Counted from the first letter of the stretch, positions 17,658-27,606 are shown. The stretch is DNA of 64,000 nt from Thalassospira lucentensis (GCF_032921865.1 NZ_CP136684.1:2081001-2145000); one strand, 5' to 3'. The notes: generated by a model from the sequence alone, not told the origin. A program made the numbers and translations.

Positions 17658-18962
17658 CTATTCCTGTTGATCGCCCGAACGGGGAGCATAATCATCGCCG
17701 CGCAGTGTTTCTGGCCGTTCCGAAAGATGCAGGCGGGTTTGCTGCAACGGGGTTTCGGCGATGATGTTGCCACGCCGGATGACATAAAGCCGGTTGGCGC
17801 GCAGCCGGATGGCTTCTATTGTATCGCGGGCCTGCAACACTACGAAATCGGCATTGTTGCCAACCGCAATCCCGTATCCTTCAAGCCCTATGATCTTTGC
17901 AGGTTCGGTTGTTACCGCGTCAAAACACGCCCGGATATCATCACGTGATGTCATCTGCGCCACATGAAGCCCCATCGATGCGACTTCAAGCATATCGCCC
18001 GATCCCATAGAATACCAGGGGTCCATCACGCAATCATGGCCGAATGCCACGGTAAGACCCGCCTTGCGCAATTCTGGCACACGCGTCATGCCGCGGCGTT
18101 TGGGATATGTATCGTGACGTCCCTGAAGGGTGATGTTGATCAGCGGATTGGCAATCGCGCTGACCTCGGCCTCGGTCATCAGGGCGATCAGTTTCGATAC
18201 ATAATAATTATCCATCGAATGCATCGATGTCAGATGCGATGCGGCGACCCGCCCCTGAAGGCCAAGGCGCTGCGTTTCATAGGCCAGCATTTCGATATGA
18301 CGTGACAGCGGGTCGTCGGTTTCATCACAATGCATATCAACCCGAAGGCCCCGGTTGGCCGCCATTTCGCAAAGTTCGGTGATGCTTTGCGCGCCGTCCG
18401 CCATGGTGCGCTCGAAATGCGGAATGCCGCCAACAACATCGACACCTTTATCAAGTGCGCGAATGACATTCTGCTTTGCCGTCGGGCTGCGCAGATAACC
18501 GTCCTGTGGAAACGCCACCAGTTGCAGATCAATATAGGGCGCGACCTGTTTTTTGACATCAAGCAACGCATCAACCGCCAGTAGACGATCATCACAGACA
18601 TCGACATGGCTTCGAATGGCAAGCAGGCCCTTGGACACTGCCAGATCGCAATAACGAAGCGCACGTTCGATCACTGCCTCTATCGTTAAAAGCGGCTTAA
18701 GCTCGCCCCAAAGTGCGATGCCTTCCAGCAGCGTACCTGACTCATTCATCCTTGGCAGGCCCAGCGACAGGGTCGCATCCATATGGAAATGGCTATCGAC
18801 GAAGGGCGGGCTGACCAGCATTCCGTCGCAATCGATTTCCTCGGCCGCCAGGATCGGCAATTGCGGCCCGATTTCGATGATCTTGCCATCCTTGCATGCG
18901 ATATCAATGCCGGTACGACCATCGGGCAGATTGGCATTTTTCAGGATCAGATCGGCTTGCAT
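17658..18962 (-). CDS. Cytosine deaminase-like amidohydrolase
   Basis: About 434 residues from ATG 18962, which has AAGGA upstream; a longer open frame reaches 19031. It is close in pattern to E. coli CodA: metal ligands HFHMDAT (residues ~58-60), MHCDETDD (~211-214, with the catalytic Glu), ASHLTSMHSM (~243), and FGHDCVMDPWYSMG (Asp ~310). The CodA residue that follows the metal-binding Asp is another Asp, which touches the substrate; here it is Cys, so the substrate may differ. It lies in an operon with a BMP-type nucleoside transporter, so it most likely deaminates an imported base. Confidence 0.87.
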   Translation of the reverse strand: MQADLILKNANLPDGRTGIDIACKDGKIIEIGPQLPILAAEEIDCDGMLVSPPFVDSHFHMDATLSLGLPRMNESGTLLEGIALWGELKPLLTIEAVIERALRYCDLAVSKGLLAIRSHVDVCDDRLLAVDALLDVKKQVAPYIDLQLVAFPQDGYLRSPTAKQNVIRALDKGVDVVGGIPHFERTMADGAQSITELCEMAANRGLRVDMHCDETDDPLSRHIEMLAYETQRLGLQGRVAASHLTSMHSMDNYYVSKLIALMTEAEVSAIANPLINITLQGRHDTYPKRRGMTRVPELRKAGLTVAFGHDCVMDPWYSMGSGDMLEVASMGLHVAQMTSRDDIRACFDAVTTEPAKIIGLEGYGIAVGNNADFVVLQARDTIEAIRLRANRLYVIRRGNIIAETPLQQTRLHLSERPETLRGDDYAPRSGDQQE

Positions 18963-19027
18963 GACGGCATCCTTCGAAAGTGGGGCGTGTAAATCATCAG
19001 ACTCTTGGGTAAAGGCAGCGATGCAAG

Positions 19028-19969
19028 TCAACGCTGTCCCTTAAACCATGGCACCAGCAATGCCTTGGGATAGTCGGCCTTGCGCGCGACAATGATCAGG
19101 GCGGCAATCGATAACAGATAAGGCATCATCAGGAAAACCTGCGATGGCAGGAACGCACCGACCTCGGTTTGCAGGCGGACCTGAAATGCATCAAACGCGC
19201 CAAACAGTAACGCCCCCAGCAACGCCTTGCCCGGTCGCCAGCTTGCAAACACCGTCAGGGCAATACAAACCCAGCCACGGCCATTGATCATGCCAAAGAA
19301 AAATGCATCAAACGCCGACATGGTCAGAAACGCACCGCCCATAGCCATCAGGCTTGATCCGGCAACCACGGCCCCGATGCGTAGTGCATAAACCGATAAC
19401 CCTTGCGCCTCGACCGAGGACGGATTATCGCCAACCGCCCGGATCGCAAGGCCAAGCGGGGTGCGATACAAAACCCAGCCGGTGACAAACACCATGACAA
19501 GCGCCAGCATCGTAAGGGCTGTTTGAGAAAAGAGTGCCGGGCCGATAAACGGCAAATCCGACAGGATTGGAATATCAAGCGGCTGGAACGGGATAATCCG
19601 CGGCGGGGACGACACATCGGGTAATGCCGTGCGATAGGTGAAATACGACAGACTGGTCGCCAGCAACGTGACCCCGATCCCCGAAACATGTTGCGACAGG
19701 CCAAGCGGCACGGTCAGGATCGCGTGGATCAGGCCGAAAAAGCCCCCGGCCAGGGCGGCGACCAGAACGCCACCCCATAATCCGGCACCCAGCCAGACAG
19801 CCATCCATCCTGCCATCGCCCCGGCGGTGAAAATGCCTTCGATGCCAAGGTTAAGAACTCCGGCGCGTTCACAAATCAGCGCGCCCAGCACCCCGAAAAT
19901 CAGCGGTGTTGCAATACGAAGGGCTGCGGCCCAGAAATTTGCGGTCAAAAGGATATCGATGATTTCCAT
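19028..19969 (-). CDS. Nucleoside-type ABC transporter permease (BMP family system)
   Basis: About 313 residues from ATG 19969 preceded by GGGGAAAG; the frame is open to 20050 but the extension lacks family similarity. It has eight or nine membrane segments, the motif GVLNLGIEGIFTAGAMAG near residue 40 and a cytoplasmic loop LAIRAVGDNPSSVEAQGLSV that contacts the ATPase, all typical of the YufQ/NupQ-type permease. It pairs with the permease upstream to form the channel. Confidence 0.92.
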   Translation of the reverse strand: MEIIDILLTANFWAAALRIATPLIFGVLGALICERAGVLNLGIEGIFTAGAMAGWMAVWLGAGLWGGVLVAALAGGFFGLIHAILTVPLGLSQHVSGIGVTLLATSLSYFTYRTALPDVSSPPRIIPFQPLDIPILSDLPFIGPALFSQTALTMLALVMVFVTGWVLYRTPLGLAIRAVGDNPSSVEAQGLSVYALRIGAVVAGSSLMAMGGAFLTMSAFDAFFFGMINGRGWVCIALTVFASWRPGKALLGALLFGAFDAFQVRLQTEVGAFLPSQVFLMMPYLLSIAALIIVARKADYPKALLVPWFKGQR

Positions 19970-19980
19970 GGTCTTTCCCC

Positions 19981-21051
19981 TTAACCCGCCGATTTCTGGC
20001 GTTCGAAATGGACCTTGAACCGGGTCAGAAACCCGCCGATCAAAACGCACAGCAACGCCATCGCAACAATCAGATCGGCCAGATAGCTTGAAACGCCAAT
20101 CGCGCGGCTCATGGAATCTGCACCGACAAAAACCGACGCCACAAACAAAGCAGAAATGATCACGCCAATCGGTGACAGCCGGGCCAGCATGGCAACGACG
20201 ATCCCGGCATAGCCATAACCCGGCGACAGATCGGTCGCGAGGTAGCCACGGGTTCCCGCCACTTCCGATACACCGGCAAGTCCGGCCAAACCACCAGACA
20301 GCATCGCGACCAGCACCATGGTCTTGGTCACCGAAATGCCGGAAAACTTCGCCGCCGCAGCATTTTCACCGACTGCACGGATTTCAAATCCCCAGACGGT
20401 GCGTTTGACGAAAATCGCCAAAGCCACGGCACAGATCAGCGCGATCACCCATCCCAGATGCACCCGCATCCGTTCGATCAGCGGCGGCAAAACAGCGCTA
20501 TCGATTACCGGTTCGGACTGGGGCCAGCCCATCGACATCGGGTCTTTCAGCGCACCTTCAAGCATCATCTGGACAAACAGAATGACGATGAAATTCAAAA
20601 GCAGGGTGGTGACGACCTCGTCCACGCCCAGCCGTGTTTTCAAAAGTGTCGGCCCGATCAGCATCACCGCCCCAGCAGCAGCCCCGGCAATCAGCACCAC
20701 CGGGATCATGATATAGCTTGGCCCGTCAATGACGCCTGATCCGATGGCAACGGCGGCCATGGCCCCCATGTAAAGCTGCCCCTCGGCCCCGATATTCCAA
20801 AGCTTGGCCCGAAATGCGATGGCGGCTGCCAACCCGGTCAGGATCAGTGGGGTCGCGCGTGTCAGCATTTCCGAAATTGAAAACATCGATCCGAACGCGC
20901 CGCTAATCATCAGGCCATACGCCTTGATGATTGGTGCCCCAGCCAGTGCAAGGGGGATCGCCGCCAGAAGAATGGCGATAATTGCCGCCATGACGGGGAC
21001 GCCATAAACCATGATTGCGGATGGATTGGTGCGGGGTTCAAACCGGATCAC
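19981..21051 (-). CDS. Nucleoside-type ABC transporter permease (YufP/NupP-like)
   Basis: 356 residues with about nine membrane segments. KLWNIGAEGQLYMGAMAAVAIG and the coupling loop FEIRAVGENAAAAKFSGISV mark it as the partner of the downstream permease. The start is GTG at 21049-21051, and GTGA overlaps the stop of the ATPase gene by 4 bases, so translation is coupled. The gap to the next permease is 11 bases. Confidence 0.92.
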   Translation of the reverse strand: MIRFEPRTNPSAIMVYGVPVMAAIIAILLAAIPLALAGAPIIKAYGLMISGAFGSMFSISEMLTRATPLILTGLAAAIAFRAKLWNIGAEGQLYMGAMAAVAIGSGVIDGPSYIMIPVVLIAGAAAGAVMLIGPTLLKTRLGVDEVVTTLLLNFIVILFVQMMLEGALKDPMSMGWPQSEPVIDSAVLPPLIERMRVHLGWVIALICAVALAIFVKRTVWGFEIRAVGENAAAAKFSGISVTKTMVLVAMLSGGLAGLAGVSEVAGTRGYLATDLSPGYGYAGIVVAMLARLSPIGVIISALFVASVFVGADSMSRAIGVSSYLADLIVAMALLCVLIGGFLTRFKVHFERQKSAG

Positions 21052-22697
21052 GCCGGGTCTCCTGATCTTGGGGCATTTTCATCGGTTTTTTCGTGGGGCT
21101 TTGTGCTGGACTCAAAATTATCGGGCCCGAAATCGCTATCGCCTTTTTTCTGTCCGGCCATCATCAGGCCAAGCTCGGACCGGTCGATATCATGTGCCGC
21201 AATTGCTGCCGATACATGACCGGCATGAATCACCGCAATCTGATCGGACAGGGTCAGAAGTTCATCGAGATCCTCGGATATCAGAACCACCGCCGCCCCG
21301 CCTTCGCGTGCCTCAAGAAGCCGCCTGTGGACTTCGGATTGCGCACCAACGTCAAGTCCGCGTGATGGCTGGTTGGCGAGGATCAGTTTTGGTGATTTTT
21401 CAAGAACACGCGCAAGGATAAGTTTTTGAATATTCCCGCCAGATAATAGGCGTGCGGGGGCATCCGGGCCCGGGCAGCGCACATCATAATCTACAATTGC
21501 ATGTTCGGCCCGTTTGCGGATTGCCTCGAAATCAAGAAAGCCAAATTTCTGGTAATCGCGGGACCGGACATCTTCAATGGCGATGTTTTCCGCCACCGTC
21601 ATCGATCCGACCATGCCGTCATGATGGCGGTCTTCGGGAATGCGAGCGATGCCATTCTGGGCGAACTGATGGGCATCGAATTTCGTGACTTTTTCACCAA
21701 AAATCTCGACTGAACCAACATCGGGACGATCCAGCCCGGCAATCAATCGTGCCAACGCCGCCTGCCCGTTACCCGATACCCCGGCAATGCCAAGAATTTC
21801 GCCTTCACGCGCCATAAGGTTCACCCCATGAAGGGAACGTCTGGCATCGCCACGATCAATCGTAACATCCCGAAGTCCTATGACCGGTTTGCCCGGTGCG
21901 CGTTCGCTGCGTCGGCTGACCGGAACATCGCGGCCAACCATCAATTCGGCAATTGATCGCCGGTCGGCCTGATCGGTTGCCATTTCGCCAACCTTTTTGC
22001 CGCCGCGCAGAACCGCGATGCGATGGGAAACCGCCAGAACCTCAGCCAGTTTATGGGCAATGATAATGACCGAAAGCCCGGTCGCGGCAAGCTGGCGAAG
22101 GGTTGCAAAAAGGCTGTCTGCCTCCTGCGGCGTCAGAACCGCGGTCGGTTCGTCAAGCACCAGCAAACGGGCATCGCGATAAAGGGCTTTAAGGATTTCA
22201 ACGCGCTGCTTTTCGCCGACGGTCAGTTTATGAACCGGCTGATCAAGATCGACGTTAAGACCCGATCCCGCCATCAGCTTCGTCAGTTTGGCCCGTGCAC
22301 CGGTGCGGTCGCGGCGCAGGCGGAAAATCGGTTCCGTACCAAGGACGATGTTATCAAGGCCGCTTAGATTTTCGGCCAGCGTGAAATGCTGATGAACCAT
22401 GCCGATGCCGGCATCAAGGGCCGCTTGCGGTGCACCGGGTTCAAGCGGGGCAAGGATGCCATCCGCACCCGCGACCATCACGGTTCCCCCGTCGGCGACA
22501 TAATGGCCAAACAGGATGTTCATCAGGGTGGTTTTGCCCGCACCGTTTTCGCCAAGCAGGGCAACGATTTCACCCTTGTGCACATCAAGGTCGATGGCGT
22601 GATTGGCGATCAGGGGGCCAAATTTCTTGGTGATTGCAGCCAGTTGCAGCAGCAATTGCGGGGACGTTTCCAAAGATGGGTTGGCAGCAGATGACAT
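21048..22697 (-). CDS. Double ATP-binding protein of a nucleoside-type ABC importer
   Basis: 549 residues with two nucleotide-binding domains. The first has Walker A GENGAGKT, signature LTVGEKQR and Walker B LLVLDEPTAVLT. The second has a degenerate Walker A region GVSGNGQAALAR and a signature LSGGNIQK, as usual for RbsA/YufO-type proteins. The second domain probably binds but turns over ATP poorly. It energises the two permeases that follow. Confidence 0.94.
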   Translation of the reverse strand: MSSAANPSLETSPQLLLQLAAITKKFGPLIANHAIDLDVHKGEIVALLGENGAGKTTLMNILFGHYVADGGTVMVAGADGILAPLEPGAPQAALDAGIGMVHQHFTLAENLSGLDNIVLGTEPIFRLRRDRTGARAKLTKLMAGSGLNVDLDQPVHKLTVGEKQRVEILKALYRDARLLVLDEPTAVLTPQEADSLFATLRQLAATGLSVIIIAHKLAEVLAVSHRIAVLRGGKKVGEMATDQADRRSIAELMVGRDVPVSRRSERAPGKPVIGLRDVTIDRGDARRSLHGVNLMAREGEILGIAGVSGNGQAALARLIAGLDRPDVGSVEIFGEKVTKFDAHQFAQNGIARIPEDRHHDGMVGSMTVAENIAIEDVRSRDYQKFGFLDFEAIRKRAEHAIVDYDVRCPGPDAPARLLSGGNIQKLILARVLEKSPKLILANQPSRGLDVGAQSEVHRRLLEAREGGAAVVLISEDLDELLTLSDQIAVIHAGHVSAAIAAHDIDRSELGLMMAGQKKGDSDFGPDNFESSTKPHEKTDENAPRSGDPA

Positions 22698-22776
22698 CCG
22701 GCTGATCCGTTAATTTTTATGTGTCACGCCTTGGCCGTATTGCGATAGCGGCGGGGGGTGTTCCCCGAAAACGAAA

Positions 22777-22804
22777 GGCAGTCCGATGTTTAAACCGGAC
22801 TGCC
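22777..22804 (-). terminator. Intergenic hairpin between binding-protein and ATPase genes
   Basis: GGCAGTCCG (22777-22785) and CGGACTGCC (22796-22804) pair perfectly with a 10-base loop. On the minus strand a T-rich stretch TTTCGTTTTC follows. It lies 18 bases after the BMP gene and can act as a partial terminator or mRNA-stability hairpin that gives more binding protein than transporter, a known arrangement in ABC importer operons. Confidence 0.65.
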
Positions 22805-22822
22805 CGCAAAGTGGAAGAAATC

Positions 22823-23830
22823 TTACATGGAAGATTTCGGTTCTTCGTCATTTACGTTGACGGTAAAGCTGCCATCGAGAATTTCAGCCTGCTTGGCTTC
22901 AACTTCGGCAACGGTTCCATCGGGCAGAAGGGCGCCATCCAGAACGACGGTGCCGCCACCCGGTGCCATATAGCTGAACTTGCCGTAATCTTCGGCCTTG
23001 AATTCTCCCGCCTTGACGGCGGCAATAGCGTGATCAACGGTCGGTTCCATATGCCAGAGTGCCGAACCCAGAATGGTGCCCGGATAATCAGCTGCGGTAT
23101 CAATCACGTTGCCAACCGCAAGAACACCGCGTTCCTTGGCAGCATCCGAAACGCCAAAGCGTTCGGCATACATGACGTCGGCACCCTTATCGATCATCGC
23201 AAACGCGGCTTCTTTGGCCTTGGGCGGGTCATACCAGCTATTGATGAAGGTCACGGTGAATTCGACATCCGGATTGACCGATTTGGCACCTTCCATAAAG
23301 GCATTCATCAGGCGGTTGACTTCCGGAATGGCAAAGCCGCCGACCATGCCGATCTTGTTCGATTTGGTCGCCTTGCCAGCCGCCATGCCAACCAGATAGC
23401 TTGGTTCATGGATGTAGTTGTCAAAGACCGAGAAATTGTCGCCTTCGGGGCCGAAGCTCGAACCCATCAGAAACGCGGTTTCGGGATAATCGGCGGCAAC
23501 CTTCCGAGCCGCGCGTTCAACACCGAAAACTTCGCCCAGAATAAGGGCCGAGCCATTTTCGGCATATTCACGCATCACGCGTTCATAATCGGTATTGGCG
23601 ACGTTTTCGGAAAATTCATAGGTGATGTCGCCACGTTCCTGGGCCGCATTCAGCGCCTTGTGGATACGTGAAACCCATTGCTGTTCGACCGGAACGGTGT
23701 AGATCGCCGAAACCTTGATCGGGTCGGCGGCCATTGCCGGTGCGCCAAGGCCAAAAGATACCACCGCGGCTACTGCGGCCATGGCCGACAGCATTGCGCG
23801 ACGGGAAAGATGGAAAGTACCAGACTTCAT
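22823..23830 (-). CDS. BMP family periplasmic substrate-binding protein
   Basis: About 335 residues from ATG 23830 with AGGGGG before it; the open frame upstream is ignored because the signal peptide begins here. Residues 1-34 carry RR and a hydrophobic stretch ending PAMA-AD, so the mature protein is soluble and not lipid-anchored, unlike many BMP proteins. The domain has MYAERFGVSDAAKERGVLAVGN and VGMVGGFAIPEVNRLMNAFMEG. It is first in the operon and should bind a nucleoside or base for import. Confidence 0.93.
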   Translation of the reverse strand: MKSGTFHLSRRAMLSAMAAVAAVVSFGLGAPAMAADPIKVSAIYTVPVEQQWVSRIHKALNAAQERGDITYEFSENVANTDYERVMREYAENGSALILGEVFGVERAARKVAADYPETAFLMGSSFGPEGDNFSVFDNYIHEPSYLVGMAAGKATKSNKIGMVGGFAIPEVNRLMNAFMEGAKSVNPDVEFTVTFINSWYDPPKAKEAAFAMIDKGADVMYAERFGVSDAAKERGVLAVGNVIDTAADYPGTILGSALWHMEPTVDHAIAAVKAGEFKAEDYGKFSYMAPGGGTVVLDGALLPDGTVAEVEAKQAEILDGSFTVNVNDEEPKSSM

Positions 23831-23896
23831 GATGTCCCCCTGCAGGTTATTGCCAATCTTGGAAATTCTACTTTTCTGCGTATTTGATATGCAGAT

Positions 23897-23904
23897 TGTA
23901 TACA
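23897..23904 (-). promoter_or_regulatory. TGTATACA palindrome upstream of the BMP operon
   Basis: TGTATACA is a perfect 8-base palindrome within ATTGTATACATGAT, the look of a GntR (FadR-subfamily) operator. It lies 67 bases upstream of the BMP start, where a repressor would act. No such regulator gene is next to it, so the assignment is tentative. Confidence 0.35.
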
Positions 23905-24092
23905 TGATCAGAAGAAGGGCAAATACAGAGTTGTCCAAATGGTCAAATTGCCGTTTTCGGCTAAATTGCTGTAATCAAATTCACATCAGGATGTATTGAA
24001 TTATGTGGATTTACGGATGCGTGAATTCAGAACCAGCGAATGCGCATGGCATATCGGCCCACATCAATCCGGTCAGACCAGAATAAAACATG

Positions 24093-24216
24093 GAGTCCGA
24101 CGATAATATGCGGGGTTTTGGGCTGTTGATGTCGGGGACGAAAATCTTCCTGTTTTTGAGCCGAACCGGTTAAGATTGTCTAAACGGCTGAAATTACTTT
24201 GAAACTGTCGCGACTC
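24093..24216 (+). promoter_or_regulatory. ccrM control region: GANTC sites and CtrA-like box
   Basis: GAGTC at 24093-24097 and GACTC at 24212-24216 are sites for the methylase that this gene encodes. Between them TTAA-N7-TAAAC (24170-24185) differs by one base from the CtrA box TTAA-N7-TTAAC. In Caulobacter ccrM is CtrA-activated and its leader holds GANTC sites; the same logic appears here. The transcription start was not located. Confidence 0.5.
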
Positions 24217-24254
24217 CTTGGAAATTTTCGGAGTTTATTAACTTTTTGCGGTGA

Positions 24255-25394
<1,140 letters not shown>

Positions 25395-25433
25395 TTTTTT
25401 GCAGCGCAGCACGCGTAAAATGATCTGATCTGG

Positions 25434-25467
25434 AAGGCCGGACGGTTGCGAAACCGTCCGGCCTTTT
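25434..25467 (+). terminator. Rho-independent terminator of ccrM
   Basis: AAGGCCGGACGGTT (25434-25447) pairs perfectly with AACCGTCCGGCCTT (25452-25465) around the tetraloop GCGA, then TTTT. The 14-bp perfect stem is symmetric enough to work on both strands. Confidence 0.93.
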
Positions 25468-25535
25468 GCATTTGACGGCAATTCTTGTTATATCTTGGGT
25501 CTTGGAATTATCCGTAAGGATAGATGGAGAGCCCC

Positions 25536-25745
25536 ATGCAGGTTGGCGCAACAGGTAGTGCCGCTTACGCACCGAACCCGGTCCAGATTCAGCAGGCAAC
25601 TGCGCCGATCGCCGAAACAGGTGGTAACGATCTTCAGTCACCGCCGACCCAACGGGTCGATCAGGTGGCAGAAACCGAAACATCGCAACAATCGGCCCCG
25701 CCCAGCAGCACGGGCCGTGGACAGGTCATTGATATCTACGCCTGA
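25536..25745 (+). CDS. Small Gln/Ala/Pro-rich protein with C-terminal RGxxxDxY motif
   Basis: 69 residues from ATG 25536, behind GGAG with 7-base spacing; ATG 25524 is an alternative. It has no membrane segment and looks disordered (many Q, A, T, P, S). It ends in GRGQVIDIYA. A second unlinked small protein in this window (49044-49439) ends in NRGSLVDFYV, and nothing else is shared, so the tail looks like a conserved tag. The gene lies between two terminators, so it is its own transcription unit. Function unknown. Confidence 0.75.
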   Translation: MQVGATGSAAYAPNPVQIQQATAPIAETGGNDLQSPPTQRVDQVAETETSQQSAPPSSTGRGQVIDIYA

Positions 25746-25764
25746 TCGGTCGAATACAGAATTT

Positions 25765-25799
25765 AAAAGGCCCGCGCCAGAATGGCAGCGGGCCTTTTT
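25765..25799. terminator. Bidirectional terminator, small gene / mutY
   Basis: AAAAGGCCCGC (25765-25775) pairs with GCGGGCCTTTT (25788-25798), with an inner GCCA/TGGC stem, followed by T5 on the plus strand and T4 on the minus strand. It serves both the small gene and mutY, which converge here. Confidence 0.9.
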
Positions 25800-25831
25800 G
25801 TGTTTTGACGGATGGGTTGAAGCAGCGGTGG

Positions 25832-26902
25832 TCAGCGATATTTCAGTGCGTGACGCACGATTTTTTTCATCACCGTCGGCAGGGCAAATTTCGATAACCC
25901 GTCAATTGTTGTCCAGCTGCCATCAAGCTTCGCGGCATCGCTTTCAGATATGTTGGCGGCAAGAACCGTCACATCGAGATGGAAATGGGTGAAAGTGTGC
26001 CCGACAGTGCCATCCAGTTCCGTCCAGTTGGCCTTGATCGGGGCTTCGGACAGCATCACGTCGTCCGGGGCATCAATCGCACGCCAGTCACTACCGGGGA
26101 CTTCGTAAAGTCCGCCCAGCAATCCTTTTTCCGGGCGTCGGCGGACAAGGATCTTCCCGTCATCGCGCCTTATCCAGAAGGCATATCCGACCCGGGTCTG
26201 TTTGGCAGGCTTTTTGCGTTTTCTCGGCAGTTCCGGGGCGATGCCCGATTTGCGGCCCTCGCAGGAGGCCTGCCACGGACAAATGCCGCATGCGGGATTA
26301 CGCGGCGTACAGATGGTTGCCCCCAAATCCATGAGTGCCTGTGCGTAGTCGCCCGGCCGGTCGGCCGGGGTCAGGGTCGCCGACTTTTCCTTGATTTCAG
26401 GTTTGACGTCGGGCAACGGGGTTTCAAGGGCAAAAAGACGGGAAATGACTCGCTCGATATTTCCATCGACAGGGCTTGAATGGCGGTTAAAGGCGATGGC
26501 TGCAACTGCGGCGGCGGTATAGGGACCAATGCCAGGCAGCTTCAGAAGGTCTTCCTCGGTATCAGGGAACCGGCCGCCATACTCATTGGCAACAACCTTG
26601 GCACATTTATGCAGGTTACGCGCACGTGCGTAATATCCCAGCCCCTGCCAGGAATGCAGAACTTCATCGAGATCGGCATTGGAAAGATCGGTTACGGTCG
26701 GCCAGCGTTGCAGAAATGCTGCGAAATAGGGACCGACCGTAATCACGGTGGTCTGTTGGAGCATGATTTCGCTCAGCCAGACGCGATAAGGGTCCTGTGC
26801 GTCGCCCGGTTCGGCGCGCCATGGAAGGGTGCGATGATGACGGTCGTACCAGTCCAGCATGGTCCGGCCGAGGTGATGGATTTCGTCGTTGGTGAAATGC
26901 AC
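25832..26902 (-). CDS. mutY: A/G-specific adenine glycosylase MutY
   Basis: 356 residues. It removes adenine mispaired with 8-oxoguanine. The catalytic Glu is in LSEIMLQQT (residue 45), the helix-hairpin-helix is LPGIGPYTAAAVAAIAF and the second catalytic Asp in SPVDGNIERV. The 4Fe-4S cluster is CTPRNPACGICPWQASC with C-x6-C-x2-C-x5-C spacing. The C-terminal Nudix-like domain reads the 8-oxoG. The start is GTG at 26900-26902. It diverges from the DUF721 gene. Confidence 0.96.
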   Translation of the reverse strand: MHFTNDEIHHLGRTMLDWYDRHHRTLPWRAEPGDAQDPYRVWLSEIMLQQTTVITVGPYFAAFLQRWPTVTDLSNADLDEVLHSWQGLGYYARARNLHKCAKVVANEYGGRFPDTEEDLLKLPGIGPYTAAAVAAIAFNRHSSPVDGNIERVISRLFALETPLPDVKPEIKEKSATLTPADRPGDYAQALMDLGATICTPRNPACGICPWQASCEGRKSGIAPELPRKRKKPAKQTRVGYAFWIRRDDGKILVRRRPEKGLLGGLYEVPGSDWRAIDAPDDVMLSEAPIKANWTELDGTVGHTFTHFHLDVTVLAANISESDAAKLDGSWTTIDGLSKFALPTVMKKIVRHALKYR

Positions 26903-26982
26903 GGCGTTCCCGTGTTATGTTGCGGGGATGAAAACGGGTAATTACGTTTAGGTTCTTAGCAGACCCTACGAAAGAAGCGGGC

Positions 26983-27606
26983 GTGAGCAAGCAAAAAGAT
27001 ATGACTGATACGCCGACACATAGCACGCCCGATCAGCGTGCCGATATGGTCGCGGCAAAAAATGCGGTCAAAAAGAGCCAGAAAATTACCCCGATGGGCA
27101 GCTCGGAACGCCGGATGGGCCTGCGTAATATCGCTGCCATGGTTGGCAATCTGACGCGCCCACTGGTGCGCAAACGCGGTTTCTTTCAGGCCGAAATCAT
27201 TTTGCACTGGGCGGAAATTGTCGGTCGTGACCTTGAACAATTCACCATGCCGGTCAAATACAACCCGCCGCGGGGTGAAAATGCCGGGGGTGGGACGCTT
27301 GTGATCCGGGTGACCGGGCCGGTGGCGATTGAATTGCAGCACCGCATGCCGCAGATCATCGACCGGGTGAATACCTATTTTGGGTATCGCGCGGTGGAAC
27401 GCATCAAGATGATGCAGGGCGATATTTCCCGCCCCGAACGCAAGGTCAAACGACCGGAAAACGTGCCCGAAGGCCCAATCCGCGAAACCAGTGAAGTCGA
27501 TATCGCCAAAATCGAAGACCCACATCTGCGCGAAGTGCTGACCCGACTTGGACGTCGCATTTCGGGGGATGTCCATTCACGCGGGCAACCGGTACAGAAG
27601 AAATAG
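26983..27606 (+). CDS. DUF721/DciA-like protein
   Basis: 207 residues starting at GTG 26983 behind AAAGAAG; ATG 27001 is an alternative. The DUF721 core is at about 50-150: KRGFFQAEIILHWAEIVGRDL, then GGTLVIRVTGPVAIELQHRMPQII and VNTYFGYRAVERIK. DciA proteins load the replicative helicase DnaB in bacteria lacking DnaC, so a role in replication start is likely but not proven for this branch. It heads the cluster with dsbA and smc. Confidence 0.85.
   Translation: MSKQKDMTDTPTHSTPDQRADMVAAKNAVKKSQKITPMGSSERRMGLRNIAAMVGNLTRPLVRKRGFFQAEIILHWAEIVGRDLEQFTMPVKYNPPRGENAGGGTLVIRVTGPVAIELQHRMPQIIDRVNTYFGYRAVERIKMMQGDISRPERKVKRPENVPEGPIRETSEVDIAKIEDPHLREVLTRLGRRISGDVHSRGQPVQKK

Noticed and set aside
23831..24000. 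Possible purine riboswitch in the leader of the BMP operon
   Set aside because: I could not find the conserved three-way-junction loops; the region is AT-rich without the fold.
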